DNA of 52,334 nucleotides from an uncultured Porphyromonadaceae bacterium (GCA_937989585.1 CALKRW010000022.1:1-52334); one strand, 5' to 3'; shown: positions 43,386 through 51,796, numbered from the stretch's first letter. Made by a program: numbers and translations. Notes: a model not told the origin generated them from the letters alone.

Positions 43386-44084
43386 TTATTTGAAGGCGGT
43401 GATTGCCACGTAGTCGCCCTTGTCGAAGCCTTCGACGGGCTCCTCGGCCACGCGGTCGGAGCAGACGGGATGTGTGGTCAGCGTCTGGGCGAAGCGCAGG
43501 TCGCTGAAACCGGCCTTGCGCAGGAGGTCGGCCTTCTCGGCTGTCGTGCGCCACGATGCCACCTTGACGAGTTCGATAGGGTAGGGGTTCGGCGGGAAAG
43601 TGCCTTCAAGGAGGGGATGGTTCCATGTGCCGAGGGCCTTGGCGAGGTTGTAGAGGATGCCGTAACTGCTCTCCTTGGGAACGTCGATCAGGACTGTGCG
43701 TCCGCCGGGACGCAGGGCCTTGTAGACCTTGTTGAGGACGGTCTCGAGGTCCGAGATGTAACTGGGACAGCCGTTGAAGAGTATGGTGTCGTAGACGCCT
43801 TCGGGATAGTCGAATTCCTCGGCTGTCTGCTCGATTACCTCGAGTCCGCGCTTGCGGGCGATAGCGGCCATAGACGATGAGGGCTCGACGCCGTCGGTGA
43901 CGGTGATGCCGAACTCGTCTTTCATGATTTTCTCGAAGAGGCCGCTGCCGCAGCCTACCGAGAGTATGCGTCCGCCGTCGCGGAGGGTCGAGGCCACGAG
44001 ACGTGCCTCCGACTCGAGTACGTTGGGGTTCTCGAGGAACCATGCGTCGTATTCAGCGGCGTACTGGTCAAATCCTTTGATCAT
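43386..44084 (-). CDS. class I SAM-dependent methyltransferase in the thiamin operon
   Basis: 232 residues. Motif I is ILSVGCGSG (about 40-48) with an acidic residue (E66) in TDGVEPSSSM, motif II region YDTILFNGCPSYI, and LRPGGRTVLIDVP. It is a Rossmann-type methyltransferase of the UbiE/small-molecule kind; the substrate is unknown. It lies 8 bp upstream of tenA and 60 bp after thiF in the operon. No thiamin-biosynthetic methyltransferase of this kind is standard, so a role in modifying a thiamin precursor or breakdown product is only a possibility. Confidence 0.85.
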   Translation of the reverse strand: MIKGFDQYAAEYDAWFLENPNVLESEARLVASTLRDGGRILSVGCGSGLFEKIMKDEFGITVTDGVEPSSSMAAIARKRGLEVIEQTAEEFDYPEGVYDTILFNGCPSYISDLETVLNKVYKALRPGGRTVLIDVPKESSYGILYNLAKALGTWNHPLLEGTFPPNPYPIELVKVASWRTTAEKADLLRKAGFSDLRFAQTLTTHPVCSDRVAEEPVEGFDKGDYVAITAFK

Positions 44085-44144
44085 AGTTATGTTTTGTTTT
44101 TAGGGGATTGAAATCTTAGTGGTGATTGTTTTTGGAAAAAGAAG

Positions 44145-44879
44145 TCAGCGGAGGTCGATTATGTCGGACTCCATGGTCAGGAGATTCATGACCAGGAGTC
44201 GTCCGTCAAGAGTGTTCCCACAGCCGATGATGAGTTTCAGCGCCTCGGACGCCTGGATTGTGCCGATGACGCCGGGGACGGCGCCGAGAACGCCGCGGGT
44301 CACGCGCGGAAGCGCGCACAGCGCCTCGCGGTCGGGATAGATGTCGCGGTAGCGCACGCCCGAGCGGTGGTTTAGGACGGCGACCTGTCCCGCGAACTCG
44401 CCTATCGAGCCGTAGACCCAGGGAAGGCCGACTCCGGCGCAGATGTCGTCGATGAGATAGCGTGTCGCGAAGTTGTCCGTGCAGTCGACAACGAGGTCGC
44501 AGCCCGCGATGATGTCGCGCCCGTTGTCCTCGCCGAGAGCCTCGGGCACGGCAGTGACACTGACGTCGCCGTTGAGTGCGGCGATGCGGCGGGCGGCGCA
44601 GAGTGCCTTGGGCTGACCGATCTCGTCCTGCGAGTACAGCACCTGGCGCTGCAGGTTGCTCAGGCTCACCGTGTCGGGGTCGACGAGGACAAGGCTGCCG
44701 ACGCCCGCACCGGCGAGGTAGGGCAGCACGGCCGAGCCGAGGCCTCCCAGACCGATGACGGCAACGCGGGCGGCGGCAAGGCGACGCTGTCCCTCGGTGC
44801 CGATTTCGGGGAGCATTGTCTGACGCGAGTATCTCTCGTTATTCATTTCCATGACGTTTTTCTCGTTATCCATTTCCAT
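44145..44879 (-). CDS. thiF: ThiF/HesA-type adenylyltransferase
   Basis: 244 residues. An E1-like enzyme that adenylates the C-terminal GG of ThiS. Motifs: VIGLGGLGSAVLPYLAGAGVGSLVLVDPDTVSLSNLQRQVLY (ATP site with the arginine and aspartate), DCTDNFATRYLI, and the catalytic-type cysteine replaced region near REALCALP. The zinc CxxC pairs of MoeB-type proteins are not visible. The N-terminus holds a 27-bp in-frame tandem duplication (MEMDNEKNV/MEMNNERYS), so the start could be ATG 44879, 44873, or 44852. It begins 15 bp after the thiH stop. Confidence 0.92.
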   Translation of the reverse strand: MEMDNEKNVMEMNNERYSRQTMLPEIGTEGQRRLAAARVAVIGLGGLGSAVLPYLAGAGVGSLVLVDPDTVSLSNLQRQVLYSQDEIGQPKALCAARRIAALNGDVSVTAVPEALGEDNGRDIIAGCDLVVDCTDNFATRYLIDDICAGVGLPWVYGSIGEFAGQVAVLNHRSGVRYRDIYPDREALCALPRVTRGVLGAVPGVIGTIQASEALKLIIGCGNTLDGRLLVMNLLTMESDIIDLR

Positions 44880-44894
44880 GACGCTTTCAATCGC

Positions 44895-46022
44895 TTATGC
44901 CTTGGCCGAGGCGAGGTCGAACACGCGGTCCCAGTCCTTCCACACCGGCTCGCGGCCGAGGGCGCGGAGGTCGGCGGCGACGCGCTCGGGGCTTGTGGCG
45001 TCGGAGATTGCGAACTGCTCGAGGCAGTTGACGTGGGTGGCGTAGCCGCCCGGCTCGGTATGCGATCCGGCGCTCATGGTGGTGACGCCGAGCGTTGCCA
45101 TATGGTTGCGGAACTCGTGGTTCTCGCGTGTCGAGTAGGAGATGTCGACGTCGGGGTCGAAGATGCGGAATGCGAATGTCACCTGGGCCAGCTCGCGGTC
45201 GCTCATCACGACGTTGGGCTGGTAGCCCGACTCGGAGGGACGCATGCGCGGGAAGTTGACCGAGTATTTCGTGCGCCAGTAGGTGCGGTGCAGGTACTGG
45301 AGGTGACGCGCCATCATCGTGACGTCGGTGCGCCAGTCCTCGAGGCCGATGAGCACGCCCATGCCAATCTTGTGGACGCCGGCCATTCCCATGCGGTCGA
45401 AGCCGTTGAGGCGCCACTCGTAGTTGCTCTTCATGCCTGCGGGATGGTAGACCTTGTAGCGGTCGCGGTTGTAGGTCTCCTGGAAGCAGATGACGCCGTT
45501 GAGGCCCGAGTGGGTCAGGCGCTCGTAGTCCTCGGCGCTTAGGGGCATGACCTCGATGGTGAGGTTGCTGAAGTAGGGGCGGCACACCTGGAGCGCCTTC
45601 TCGAGGTAGTCGGTACCGGCCAGGACAGGATTCTCGCCGGTGACGATAAGCAGGTTCTCGAACGGTCCGAGTTTGCGTATGGCCTTGCACTCTTCCTCGA
45701 TTTCCTCGGGGGTGAGGATTACGCGCTTGATCTTGTTGTGGCGGTTGAATCCGCAGTAGACGCACGAGTTGGTGCACGAGTTGGTGATGTACAGCGGAAT
45801 GAACATCGAGATGGTGCGTCCGAAGCGCTGTTCGGTGATGGCCTGCGAGCGGCGGGCCATCTGCTCGAGATAGGGCGCGGCGGCGGGCGAGACGAGGGCC
45901 ATGAAGTCGCGGTCGGAGAGGTGCTCCTTGGCGAGTGCGCGCTCGACGTCGGCGGCTGTCATCGCCATTATCTGCGCCGTGGTCTCGTCCCAGTTGTATT
46001 TTTGTATTTCGTCAGAAAACAT
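44895..46022 (-). CDS. thiH: 2-iminoacetate synthase
   Basis: 375 residues. Radical SAM enzyme that cleaves tyrosine to give dehydroglycine for the thiazole ring, in anaerobes. The cluster motif is C-TNS-C-VY-C in ITNSCTNSCVYCGFNRHNK (CxxxCxxC), then LLIVTGENP, IEVMPLSAEDYERL, VCFQETY-like GVICFQETYNRDRYK, and MSAGSHTEPGGY near the C-terminus. Normal length. It follows thiG directly (24-bp gap), where many Bacteroides operons have thiC between them. The use of ThiH rather than ThiO fits an anaerobic host. Confidence 0.95.
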   Translation of the reverse strand: MFSDEIQKYNWDETTAQIMAMTAADVERALAKEHLSDRDFMALVSPAAAPYLEQMARRSQAITEQRFGRTISMFIPLYITNSCTNSCVYCGFNRHNKIKRVILTPEEIEEECKAIRKLGPFENLLIVTGENPVLAGTDYLEKALQVCRPYFSNLTIEVMPLSAEDYERLTHSGLNGVICFQETYNRDRYKVYHPAGMKSNYEWRLNGFDRMGMAGVHKIGMGVLIGLEDWRTDVTMMARHLQYLHRTYWRTKYSVNFPRMRPSESGYQPNVVMSDRELAQVTFAFRIFDPDVDISYSTRENHEFRNHMATLGVTTMSAGSHTEPGGYATHVNCLEQFAISDATSPERVAADLRALGREPVWKDWDRVFDLASAKA

Positions 46023-46046
46023 TTCGCGGTGGTTTTATGAGAACGG

Positions 46047-46814
46047 TCAGTCGAGGAAAGATGTCAGCGGGCTTGTGGCGAGCGCGCGGTCGGTGACGGC
46101 GCCGAGACCGGCCTCATAGGCCATGCGTCCGGCGCGTGTGGCCATGTCGAAGGCGCGTGCCATGCTGACGGGGTCTCCGGCAACGGCGATGGCGGTGTTG
46201 ACGAGCACGGCGTCGGCGCCGAGTTCCATGGCCTCGGCTGCGTGTGACGGAGCGCCAAGACCGGCGTCTACCACGACGGGAACGCGGCTCTGCTCGATGA
46301 TGATGCGCAGGAGGTCGCGTGTCACGAGGCCCTTGTTCGAGCCGATGGGGGCGGCCAGGGGCATGACGGTGGCGGCTCCGGCGTCCTCGAGGCGCTTGCA
46401 CAGCACGGGGTCTGCCTGGATGTAGGGCAGTACGACGAAGCCCATGGCGGCGAGGCGCTCGGTGGCCTTCAGGGTCTCGACGGGGTCGGGGAGCAGATAG
46501 CGCGGGTCGGGATGTATCTCGAGTTTGATAAAGTCGGTGCCGAAGGCCTCGCGCGAGAGTTGGGCGGCGAGCACGGCCTCCTCGGCGTCGCGCACGCCCG
46601 AGGTATTGGGAAGCAACTGTATGCCGTCGGCGACGATGTGGCGCAGCATATCGTCCTCGCGGTTGTCCATGTCTATGCGTTTCATGGCAACGGTGACCAT
46701 CTGCGAGCCGGAAGCCTTGATGGCCTCGGCCATAGTCTCGTTGCTGCGGAACTTTCCGGTTCCTACGAAGAGGCGTGAGGTGAACTCCTTGCCTCCGATT
46801 ATGAGTTTGTCCAT
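46047..46814 (-). CDS. thiG: thiazole synthase
   Basis: 255 residues, TIM barrel. It combines DXP, dehydroglycine and sulfur from ThiS thiocarboxylate into thiazole phosphate. Motifs: GGKEFTSRLFVGTGKF at the N-terminus, VTVAMKRID (with the Schiff-base lysine region), LLPNTSGVRDAEEAV, IKLEIHPDPRYLLPD, and VVDAGLGAPSHAAEAMELGADAVLVNTAIAVAGDP. Normal length. It lies 31 bp after the fused tenI-thiE gene. Confidence 0.95.
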   Translation of the reverse strand: MDKLIIGGKEFTSRLFVGTGKFRSNETMAEAIKASGSQMVTVAMKRIDMDNREDDMLRHIVADGIQLLPNTSGVRDAEEAVLAAQLSREAFGTDFIKLEIHPDPRYLLPDPVETLKATERLAAMGFVVLPYIQADPVLCKRLEDAGAATVMPLAAPIGSNKGLVTRDLLRIIIEQSRVPVVVDAGLGAPSHAAEAMELGADAVLVNTAIAVAGDPVSMARAFDMATRAGRMAYEAGLGAVTDRALATSPLTSFLD

Positions 46815-46845
46815 AATTTATGTAATTATAGTGTTTCTGTTTTCG

Positions 46846-48033
46846 TTATCGGTTGTCTATGCGGTCGAGCAGCCTGCGGGTTGCGGCGACGGGGTCGGAT
46901 GCCAAGGCAATGACACCGCTGACGGCGATGCCGCTGACACCGGTGTCCATGATGGCCGGGATGTCGTCGGCTGTGATTCCGCCGATTGCCACGATGGGAA
47001 GGCCGATGCCTGTCTCGCGGCAGTGGGCCGTGGCGACGCGGTATCCATCGAGACCTAGGACGGGGCTGAGGTTCTTCTTCGTGGATGTGAAGCGGAACGG
47101 TCCGTAGCCTATGTAGTCGGCGCCCTGCGCGACGGCGTTGTCGATGTCGGCGGGGGTGTTGGCGGTGGCGCCGATGATGCGGCAGGGACCGAGTATGCGC
47201 CGTGCCTCGGACGGCGGCATGTCGTTCTTGCCCAGATGCACGCCGTCGGCTCCGCATTGCCCGACGAGTTCCACATGGTCGTCGATGACGAACATTGCGC
47301 CGTGGCGTCGGCAGGCGTCGGCGCAGGCGTGCGCGGCGCCGACGAGTCCGTCGGCGGGGGCGTCCTTCCAGCGCAACTGAATCCAGCGGCAACCGCCCTC
47401 GAGGGCCGCTTTGGCCTGTGCGAGGGCCTCGTCGACCGACGTGGGGTTGGTGATGAACTGCAGGCGGAAACTTGCTGCGTCGATTTTCGGGCGCCAGGCG
47501 GCGGTGAGCATGGCGGCGCCGTCGAAGCCGAGTTCGCGCAGCGCGTCGCAGCGTTCCTCCGTCACGCCGCCGAGGGCGATGACGCGGGGCCGATCGGCGC
47601 GGGCGAGCAGGGCGCGGAGTTCAGCCGGGTCGAAGTCGGCGCTGTAGCCGGGCTTCGAGAAACTGGGATAGACGGGACTGAGGGTGACATAGTCGCAGCC
47701 GGTCGCACCGGGACATTCGGCGATGCTGTGGCACGAGCGGCTGACGCGGCCATGCCAGCCCTCGGGTACCGAGGGCGAGCGGCGGTTCAGGTGCACGCCG
47801 CCGACGCCGAGCGCCGGGGCCAGGTCGAGGCAGTCGTGGAGCGTCAGGCGTCCGCGCAGGTCGGCGGGAATGGCCATGACGAGTTCGCGAACCTCGTCGG
47901 GCGTCGCGTCGGGTTTGCGTATGTGCACGAGGTCGGTGCCGCCAGAACGCAGTATGCTGGCGATGTCGCGTGCCTCGCCGCCGTAGACATACGGGACGGT
48001 GACGGCTATCCGGAGAAAATCGTGCTTATCCAC
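46846..48033 (-). CDS. thiE: fused TenI-like and thiamine-phosphate synthase
   Basis: 395 residues, about twice the length of ThiE. Residues about 1-185 are a TenI-like barrel (LVHIRKPDA, VHLNRRSPS, SRSCHSIAEC, DYVTLSPVYPSFSKPGYS, RVIALGGV); TenI aromatises the thiazole product in Bacillus. Residues about 190-395 are a ThiE barrel with the full set: WIQLRWKD, FVIDDHVELVGQCGADGVHLGKND, GADYIGYGPFRFTSTKKNLSPVLG, and IVAIGGI. ThiE joins HMP-PP and thiazole phosphate. In relatives these are usually two separate genes. The start overlaps thiS by 8 bp. Confidence 0.93.
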   Translation of the reverse strand: MDKHDFLRIAVTVPYVYGGEARDIASILRSGGTDLVHIRKPDATPDEVRELVMAIPADLRGRLTLHDCLDLAPALGVGGVHLNRRSPSVPEGWHGRVSRSCHSIAECPGATGCDYVTLSPVYPSFSKPGYSADFDPAELRALLARADRPRVIALGGVTEERCDALRELGFDGAAMLTAAWRPKIDAASFRLQFITNPTSVDEALAQAKAALEGGCRWIQLRWKDAPADGLVGAAHACADACRRHGAMFVIDDHVELVGQCGADGVHLGKNDMPPSEARRILGPCRIIGATANTPADIDNAVAQGADYIGYGPFRFTSTKKNLSPVLGLDGYRVATAHCRETGIGLPIVAIGGITADDIPAIMDTGVSGIAVSGVIALASDPVAATRRLLDRIDNR

Positions 48034-48235
48034 CGCAGACGGCTCTTATGACGGTTACTTTCATACCTTCCTCGATGCCGAACTCGCCCCATTTGGCACG
48101 AGGCACGACGGCACCGGCCACAGCGGCGGCGACACCGGGACCGGCGAGGTTTTCGGACTTCAGCAGTTGTTCGAGGGTAGTGACATCCTCGGGGACGTCG
48201 ACAGGGCGTTTGTTGATTTCTACTTTCATGGGCAT
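48026..48235 (-). CDS. thiS: sulfur carrier protein ThiS
   Basis: 69 residues ending in CGG, the diglycine that is adenylated by ThiF and thiocarboxylated. Ubiquitin-like fold (MKVEINKRPVDVPEDVTTLEQLLKSENL; VPRAKWGEFGIEEGMKVTVIRAVCGG). ATG 48229 (MKVEINKR) is an alternative start and gives the more usual N-terminus. First gene of the operon, directly downstream of the TPP riboswitch. Confidence 0.93.
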   Translation of the reverse strand: MPMKVEINKRPVDVPEDVTTLEQLLKSENLAGPGVAAAVAGAVVPRAKWGEFGIEEGMKVTVIRAVCGG

Positions 48236-48288
48236 GAAATGCTAAAAACCACAGCCGAGGGATGTGCCTTGTGTGCAGAGGCAATAAT

Positions 48289-48385
48289 CTCAAGTCCTTT
48301 CGGCGGTACTGACCGCATCAAGTTCCAAGGGTACTGGAGCGCGGAGGCTCCGGGTTCTCAGTCATCAGGCGACACCCCTCTTGAG
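48289..48385 (-). promoter_or_regulatory. TPP riboswitch
   Basis: On the minus strand the element opens CTCAAGAGGGGTG, then CTGATGACTGAGA (pyrimidine-sensor side), a variable stem (GGAGCCTCCGCGCTCC), ACCCTTGGAACTTGATGCGG and AGTACCGCCGAAAGG, closing with CTTGAG that pairs with the first six bases. These match the conserved TPP aptamer order. It lies about 54 nt before thiS. I did not resolve the expression platform; a TGCCT/AGGCA stem follows. Confidence 0.92.
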
Positions 48386-48408
48386 TGATTTGTGTTTTAT
48401 TTCAGGCG

Positions 48409-48440
48409 CAAAAATATAAAAATTCGCGCAAAGCAGCAAG
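48409..48440 (-). promoter_or_regulatory. promoter of the thiamin operon
   Basis: Minus strand TATTTTTG (48409-48416), 20 bp, CTTG (48437-48440). The transcript would start about 20 nt before the riboswitch. Confidence 0.65.
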
Positions 48441-48527
48441 AAAAAATCCCTCCGATTCGCGCTGTTCGGCTCTTCTTTGTTTTTAACTTAAATGAAAGAA
48501 CTGTGATCTCTATGTATAGTTACGAAA

Positions 48528-48552
48528 AAAGAGCGGTGTGTGGCCGCTCTTT
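48528..48552 (-). terminator. terminator of the serpin gene
   Basis: AAAGAGCGG pairs with CCGCTCTTT around seven bases; the minus strand continues TTTTTTCG. The serpin gene ends 150 bp upstream. The remaining 48441-48705 sequence shows no gene. Confidence 0.8.
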
Positions 48553-48705
48553 CCAATCGACTGCTGTCGGTTTCTAAAATCGTTGCTTTCGCACTCGAAG
48601 TATTTCGTTAAAGAGGAAACTACCCTTTGTGGATGCAAAATTAGGGATATTTTTCCGTTCCACAAATATTTACGGGGCGAAATCATCTTGTCTTTGGGAG
48701 GGGAA

Positions 48706-49950
48706 TCAGTTCTTGGGGTTGGTGACTACACCGGCCATCAGGACAGTCTGCGTGGCCTTGTTGCGGATAACGAACATGAACGGGCGGTTGACGACCATTT
48801 TGAAATTACCGGAATCAATAAGCATTTCTGTGCCGTAGGTTACACCTGCCATCTCGGTACCTTCTTCATCGACTTTTACAACAACTTTATGCATCGTGTC
48901 AATCTTTCTTTTCTCGTTGATTCCCATTGGAGAGAGGTCGGTATGATCCATGTCTGTGATGCCAAGATTTTTTAAGACATCGTCAATAATCATGGAACCT
49001 GCCATTTCAAAGGAAGGCATGGAAAGTTCGATATACCTATTATTGACTGAGGCGCGAAGGGCGGCGCGTTCGTTTTCGTTTATTATTTTGGTTATATCGC
49101 GGACGTCAGTTCCTTCGGCAGGGAGATAGATTTCGCAAACAGTATTCTTATTTTTGTAGTCGAGCGAGACCATCTGAGCATTGTCACTTGCAGCATAACT
49201 GAAAGATGAGGATTTGTGCATCATAGGAGTTGTTATGTCTCCTCCGGGAGCGTGGAAGGTTTCATTTTTTGTTTCTTTTTTATCAAATTCTTTGTCCCAG
49301 GATCCTTTGAAATAGACAGCATTGGCACAAACCAGAGGAGTGTTGCGCAATCCGGGCCACATATTTTTTTCAAAAAGGGTTTTTATCAGCCCTTCTGTAT
49401 TATCGGATGCCCAATTATTGATGTTGATAAAAGTCCGGTCTTTAGAGAAATCAACATGATCGACGCCGGCATTGAAAATGTCAGCCATTGTAGAAACATA
49501 TGATTCGGGAACGCTGTAACGGTCGGCGACCCAGACATGGTTAGCGATGTGGGTGACGGCGCCGTTCTTCGACGAGGGAAGATATTGGAGCAGTCGTGTG
49601 CTCAGTGAGTTGAATTCGTCAAGATTCGAGCAGTTAAGGGCGTTGATAATCTGCTGCTGAACTTCGCCCTGAGATGAGTTTGCAATCATGCCGAGATAGA
49701 TGGAGACACTTAGCGGGGAGACGCAGAATGAGCCGTCCAAAGAATTTTGCGCAACGCCGGACAACAGTTTGTCGTTGAAGTCGCTGAGAGCGGCAATATT
49801 ACGGGTGTCGACCGAAGAGAGAGTTATATCGTCAGAAAGGACCCAGTCTGGATTGTCAAAAGGAATGTCGGGGTCGTTGGGTTCGTCGGAAGAACAAGCA
49901 CCCAAGGCAAGAGCAGAAAATGCCAAAGCACCTAAATAAGCAGTTTTCAT
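48706..49950 (-). CDS. serpin family lipoprotein
   Basis: 414 residues. Lipoprotein signal (MKTAYLGALAFSALALGACSS, lipobox cysteine at about 19) and an acidic linker. The serpin fold follows: NSLDGSFCVSPLSVSIYLGMIANSSQG, VWVADRYSVPESYV, NNWASDNTEGLIKTL, CANAVYFKGSWDKEF, then the hinge VKVDEEGTEMAGVTYG, the reactive loop and FKMVVNRPFMFVIRNKATQTVLMAGVV. It would trap a protease by suicide cleavage of the loop, probably at the outer membrane. It lies 62 bp after a C10 cysteine protease gene on the same strand. Bacterial serpins can inhibit cysteine as well as serine proteases, so self-protection is plausible. Confidence 0.95.
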   Translation of the reverse strand: MKTAYLGALAFSALALGACSSDEPNDPDIPFDNPDWVLSDDITLSSVDTRNIAALSDFNDKLLSGVAQNSLDGSFCVSPLSVSIYLGMIANSSQGEVQQQIINALNCSNLDEFNSLSTRLLQYLPSSKNGAVTHIANHVWVADRYSVPESYVSTMADIFNAGVDHVDFSKDRTFININNWASDNTEGLIKTLFEKNMWPGLRNTPLVCANAVYFKGSWDKEFDKKETKNETFHAPGGDITTPMMHKSSSFSYAASDNAQMVSLDYKNKNTVCEIYLPAEGTDVRDITKIINENERAALRASVNNRYIELSMPSFEMAGSMIIDDVLKNLGITDMDHTDLSPMGINEKRKIDTMHKVVVKVDEEGTEMAGVTYGTEMLIDSGNFKMVVNRPFMFVIRNKATQTVLMAGVVTNPKN

Positions 49951-50012
49951 AAGATGGAAGTTTTTATGATTGGGATAATAGTTAACTGTATTTTTGCAAA
50001 AATAATATAAAT

Positions 50013-51269
50013 TTATTTACGGATGCCTGTTATGATACGAATATTTCTAAAATTGTGTCTACCTGCATCGTGGGTTGTGGAATGTGTCAGATTGTCATCT
50101 GTTGAATTGTCATTATATACAGGGCCATTCGAGGTATCGAAAGCGTCGCTGAGATAATAACCATCACCTTTTCCATCCCAGCCCCAATTGCATTGAACGT
50201 AATAGTATTTGGTTGAACGTACAGGTATTAAATTGCCATTTTCATCATGTGCTTGGTCAATTTTTGTGCGAGTCATGAGACCATGAATTAGCCATTCATG
50301 GCCACCGGCAGCTGCTACTCCATCGGCTAATACGGGGTGATTGGCATTAATTTCCGATATAACATCCTCAATATTATAATATTTTAATGTTCCACCATCC
50401 GAATATCCAAAGGATTCTAAAACGCCCGGTATATATTCAGAATAAGAGCTACTCCCTGTTGGAGCATAGTGTATATCAAGATTTTCCCAAAGACCTAATT
50501 GTTGCATCAGACGAGCCACATTATCGGCACCTACAGTAGTAGCAATGTTTTTTGTCGTTAATTTCATTTCCGGCCAATTGAAGTTATATTTACTATAACT
50601 ATCGGGATACTCGTAGACCGCCATGAGTTGTGCCACTGCGGTTGCGACACACCCTGTGGGACAGACAGTATCCCTTATTACTGGGCAATATAGATTGTAT
50701 GGGTCCCTTTGACCCCATTTTACTGAACAGAGACCGTTAGGGCATGCAACATCTGTTGTCCATGTCATATATGCTGGAGTAGGATCTCCAGGATCAAAAG
50801 GGTCAAGTTTTTCAAAAGTTTCAGGAATAGGAAGATCACCTGGCCCTCCTATGGAAGTAAGGAAAATTTTTAGTCCAGGATTGTCTATAGTATCGTTTTC
50901 ATTCAGATTACCATTATTAGCCAGCGCTAGCAAACTGGGAACCCGACGGTCGGTTGACATTATAGCAAAACCTTGGTCATCGGAAAAATTAAAAATATGA
51001 ACATCCAAACCATTATTGGAACGTGACGAGTTATCGCTGAAGTTTTTTGTGTATACATTATTGATGCTACGCGAGGTTGATGTTCTGGAATTATTGCCAT
51101 CGACAACGGAAAGAACTTCCATGAGATCTTTTTGGGCTTCTTCGATAGAAATATAATAGTCCGGAACATTCTGTTCCTGTACCACAGACATGACCTCGTC
51201 ATTACAGGCCGTCATTGAGACAGTCAGTGCGACTGCCAGAATTGATTTGCTTAGATTTTTGATTTTCAT
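50013..51269 (-). CDS. C10 (streptopain-like) cysteine protease, lipoprotein
   Basis: 418 residues. Lipoprotein signal (SILAVALTVSMTAC, cysteine at 22). A propeptide (about 23-175, with YISIEEAQKDLMEVL and GFAIMSTDRRVPSLLAL) precedes the catalytic domain. The active-site cysteine is C207 in CPTGCVATAVAQLMAVYEYP, after VKWGQRDPYN. The catalytic histidine is H324 in AAGGHEWLIHGL, and YVQCNWGWDGKGDGYY carries the conserved NWGW. All key residues are present. Members (streptopain SpeB, Bacteroides Bfp/Btp) degrade host or secreted proteins. It is flanked by a small beta-type lipoprotein and a serpin gene. Confidence 0.95.
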   Translation of the reverse strand: MKIKNLSKSILAVALTVSMTACNDEVMSVVQEQNVPDYYISIEEAQKDLMEVLSVVDGNNSRTSTSRSINNVYTKNFSDNSSRSNNGLDVHIFNFSDDQGFAIMSTDRRVPSLLALANNGNLNENDTIDNPGLKIFLTSIGGPGDLPIPETFEKLDPFDPGDPTPAYMTWTTDVACPNGLCSVKWGQRDPYNLYCPVIRDTVCPTGCVATAVAQLMAVYEYPDSYSKYNFNWPEMKLTTKNIATTVGADNVARLMQQLGLWENLDIHYAPTGSSSYSEYIPGVLESFGYSDGGTLKYYNIEDVISEINANHPVLADGVAAAGGHEWLIHGLMTRTKIDQAHDENGNLIPVRSTKYYYVQCNWGWDGKGDGYYLSDAFDTSNGPVYNDNSTDDNLTHSTTHDAGRHNFRNIRIITGIRK

Positions 51270-51299
51270 GGTTTTGAGTTTTATTGATTAATTAAACTG

Positions 51300-51674
51300 T
51301 CAGTTAGGGTTAGAGATTGAGAAAAATCCTTTGTAGGAGCGGTCAGGCGTATTAATGACGATTACTACGTTTCTATTGGCAGATGACAGGTTATTAATGA
51401 AGTCAATGGAATCGTAAGAGACACTGATTAAGCGTTCTTCCCCTTCGTCCCACATTTCATAGGATTCAATATCTTCGAGGTCGGGGGTAAAAGTCAATTC
51501 GTTTGCCTCAAAGTCAATTGTCACGACAATCGGCCTTGGGGGGACACGATGGCCTGAAGAATAATTATTATTGGATTCTGATGAGTTTTGATTTATTTGT
51601 ATTGTTATTGTTTGTCCACAAGAAAATACAACCACAGTCAATAGAAATAATAAAAAAATTAAGGGACGTTTCAT
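51300..51674 (-). CDS. small beta-sandwich-type lipoprotein, DUF3244-like (tentative)
   Basis: 124 residues. Lipoprotein signal (MKRPLIFLLFLLTVVVFSC). After an Asn/Ser-rich linker come alternating strands (RPIVVTIDFEANELTFTPDLEDIESYEMWD; RNVVIVINTPDRSYKGFFSI) in the manner of DUF3244-type proteins. It is the first gene before the C10 protease (30-bp gap). C10 genes in Bacteroides often lie next to a small inhibitor (Spi); an inhibitor role here is possible from position and size, but no sequence motif shows it. Confidence 0.6.
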   Translation of the reverse strand: MKRPLIFLLFLLTVVVFSCGQTITIQINQNSSESNNNYSSGHRVPPRPIVVTIDFEANELTFTPDLEDIESYEMWDEGEERLISVSYDSIDFINNLSSANRNVVIVINTPDRSYKGFFSISNPN

Positions 51675-51712
51675 TGTTTTAATTAGTTGTTCATGTTATA
51701 ATAGATTTTGGA

Positions 51713-51744
51713 CAAAGGTAATGGGACGCAATATTTTCGCCAAA
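51713..51744 (-). promoter_or_regulatory. promoter of the lipoprotein-C10-serpin operon
   Basis: Minus strand TACCTTTG (51713-51720), 20 bp, TTTG (51741-51744): full consensus, 39 bp before the start codon. Confidence 0.85.
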
Positions 51745-51752
51745 ATTATTGG

Positions 51753-51796
51753 TTCGAAAATAGTTCGAAAATAGTTCGAAAATAGTTCGAAAAAAG
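51753..51796. repeat. four 11-bp direct repeats at the promoter
   Basis: TTCGAAAATAG repeats without gaps at 51753, 51764, 51775 and 51786 (the last with one change). The array ends 8 bp upstream of the -33 element. A period of 11 bp places each unit on the same face of the helix; each contains the palindrome TTCGAA. Confidence 0.9.
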
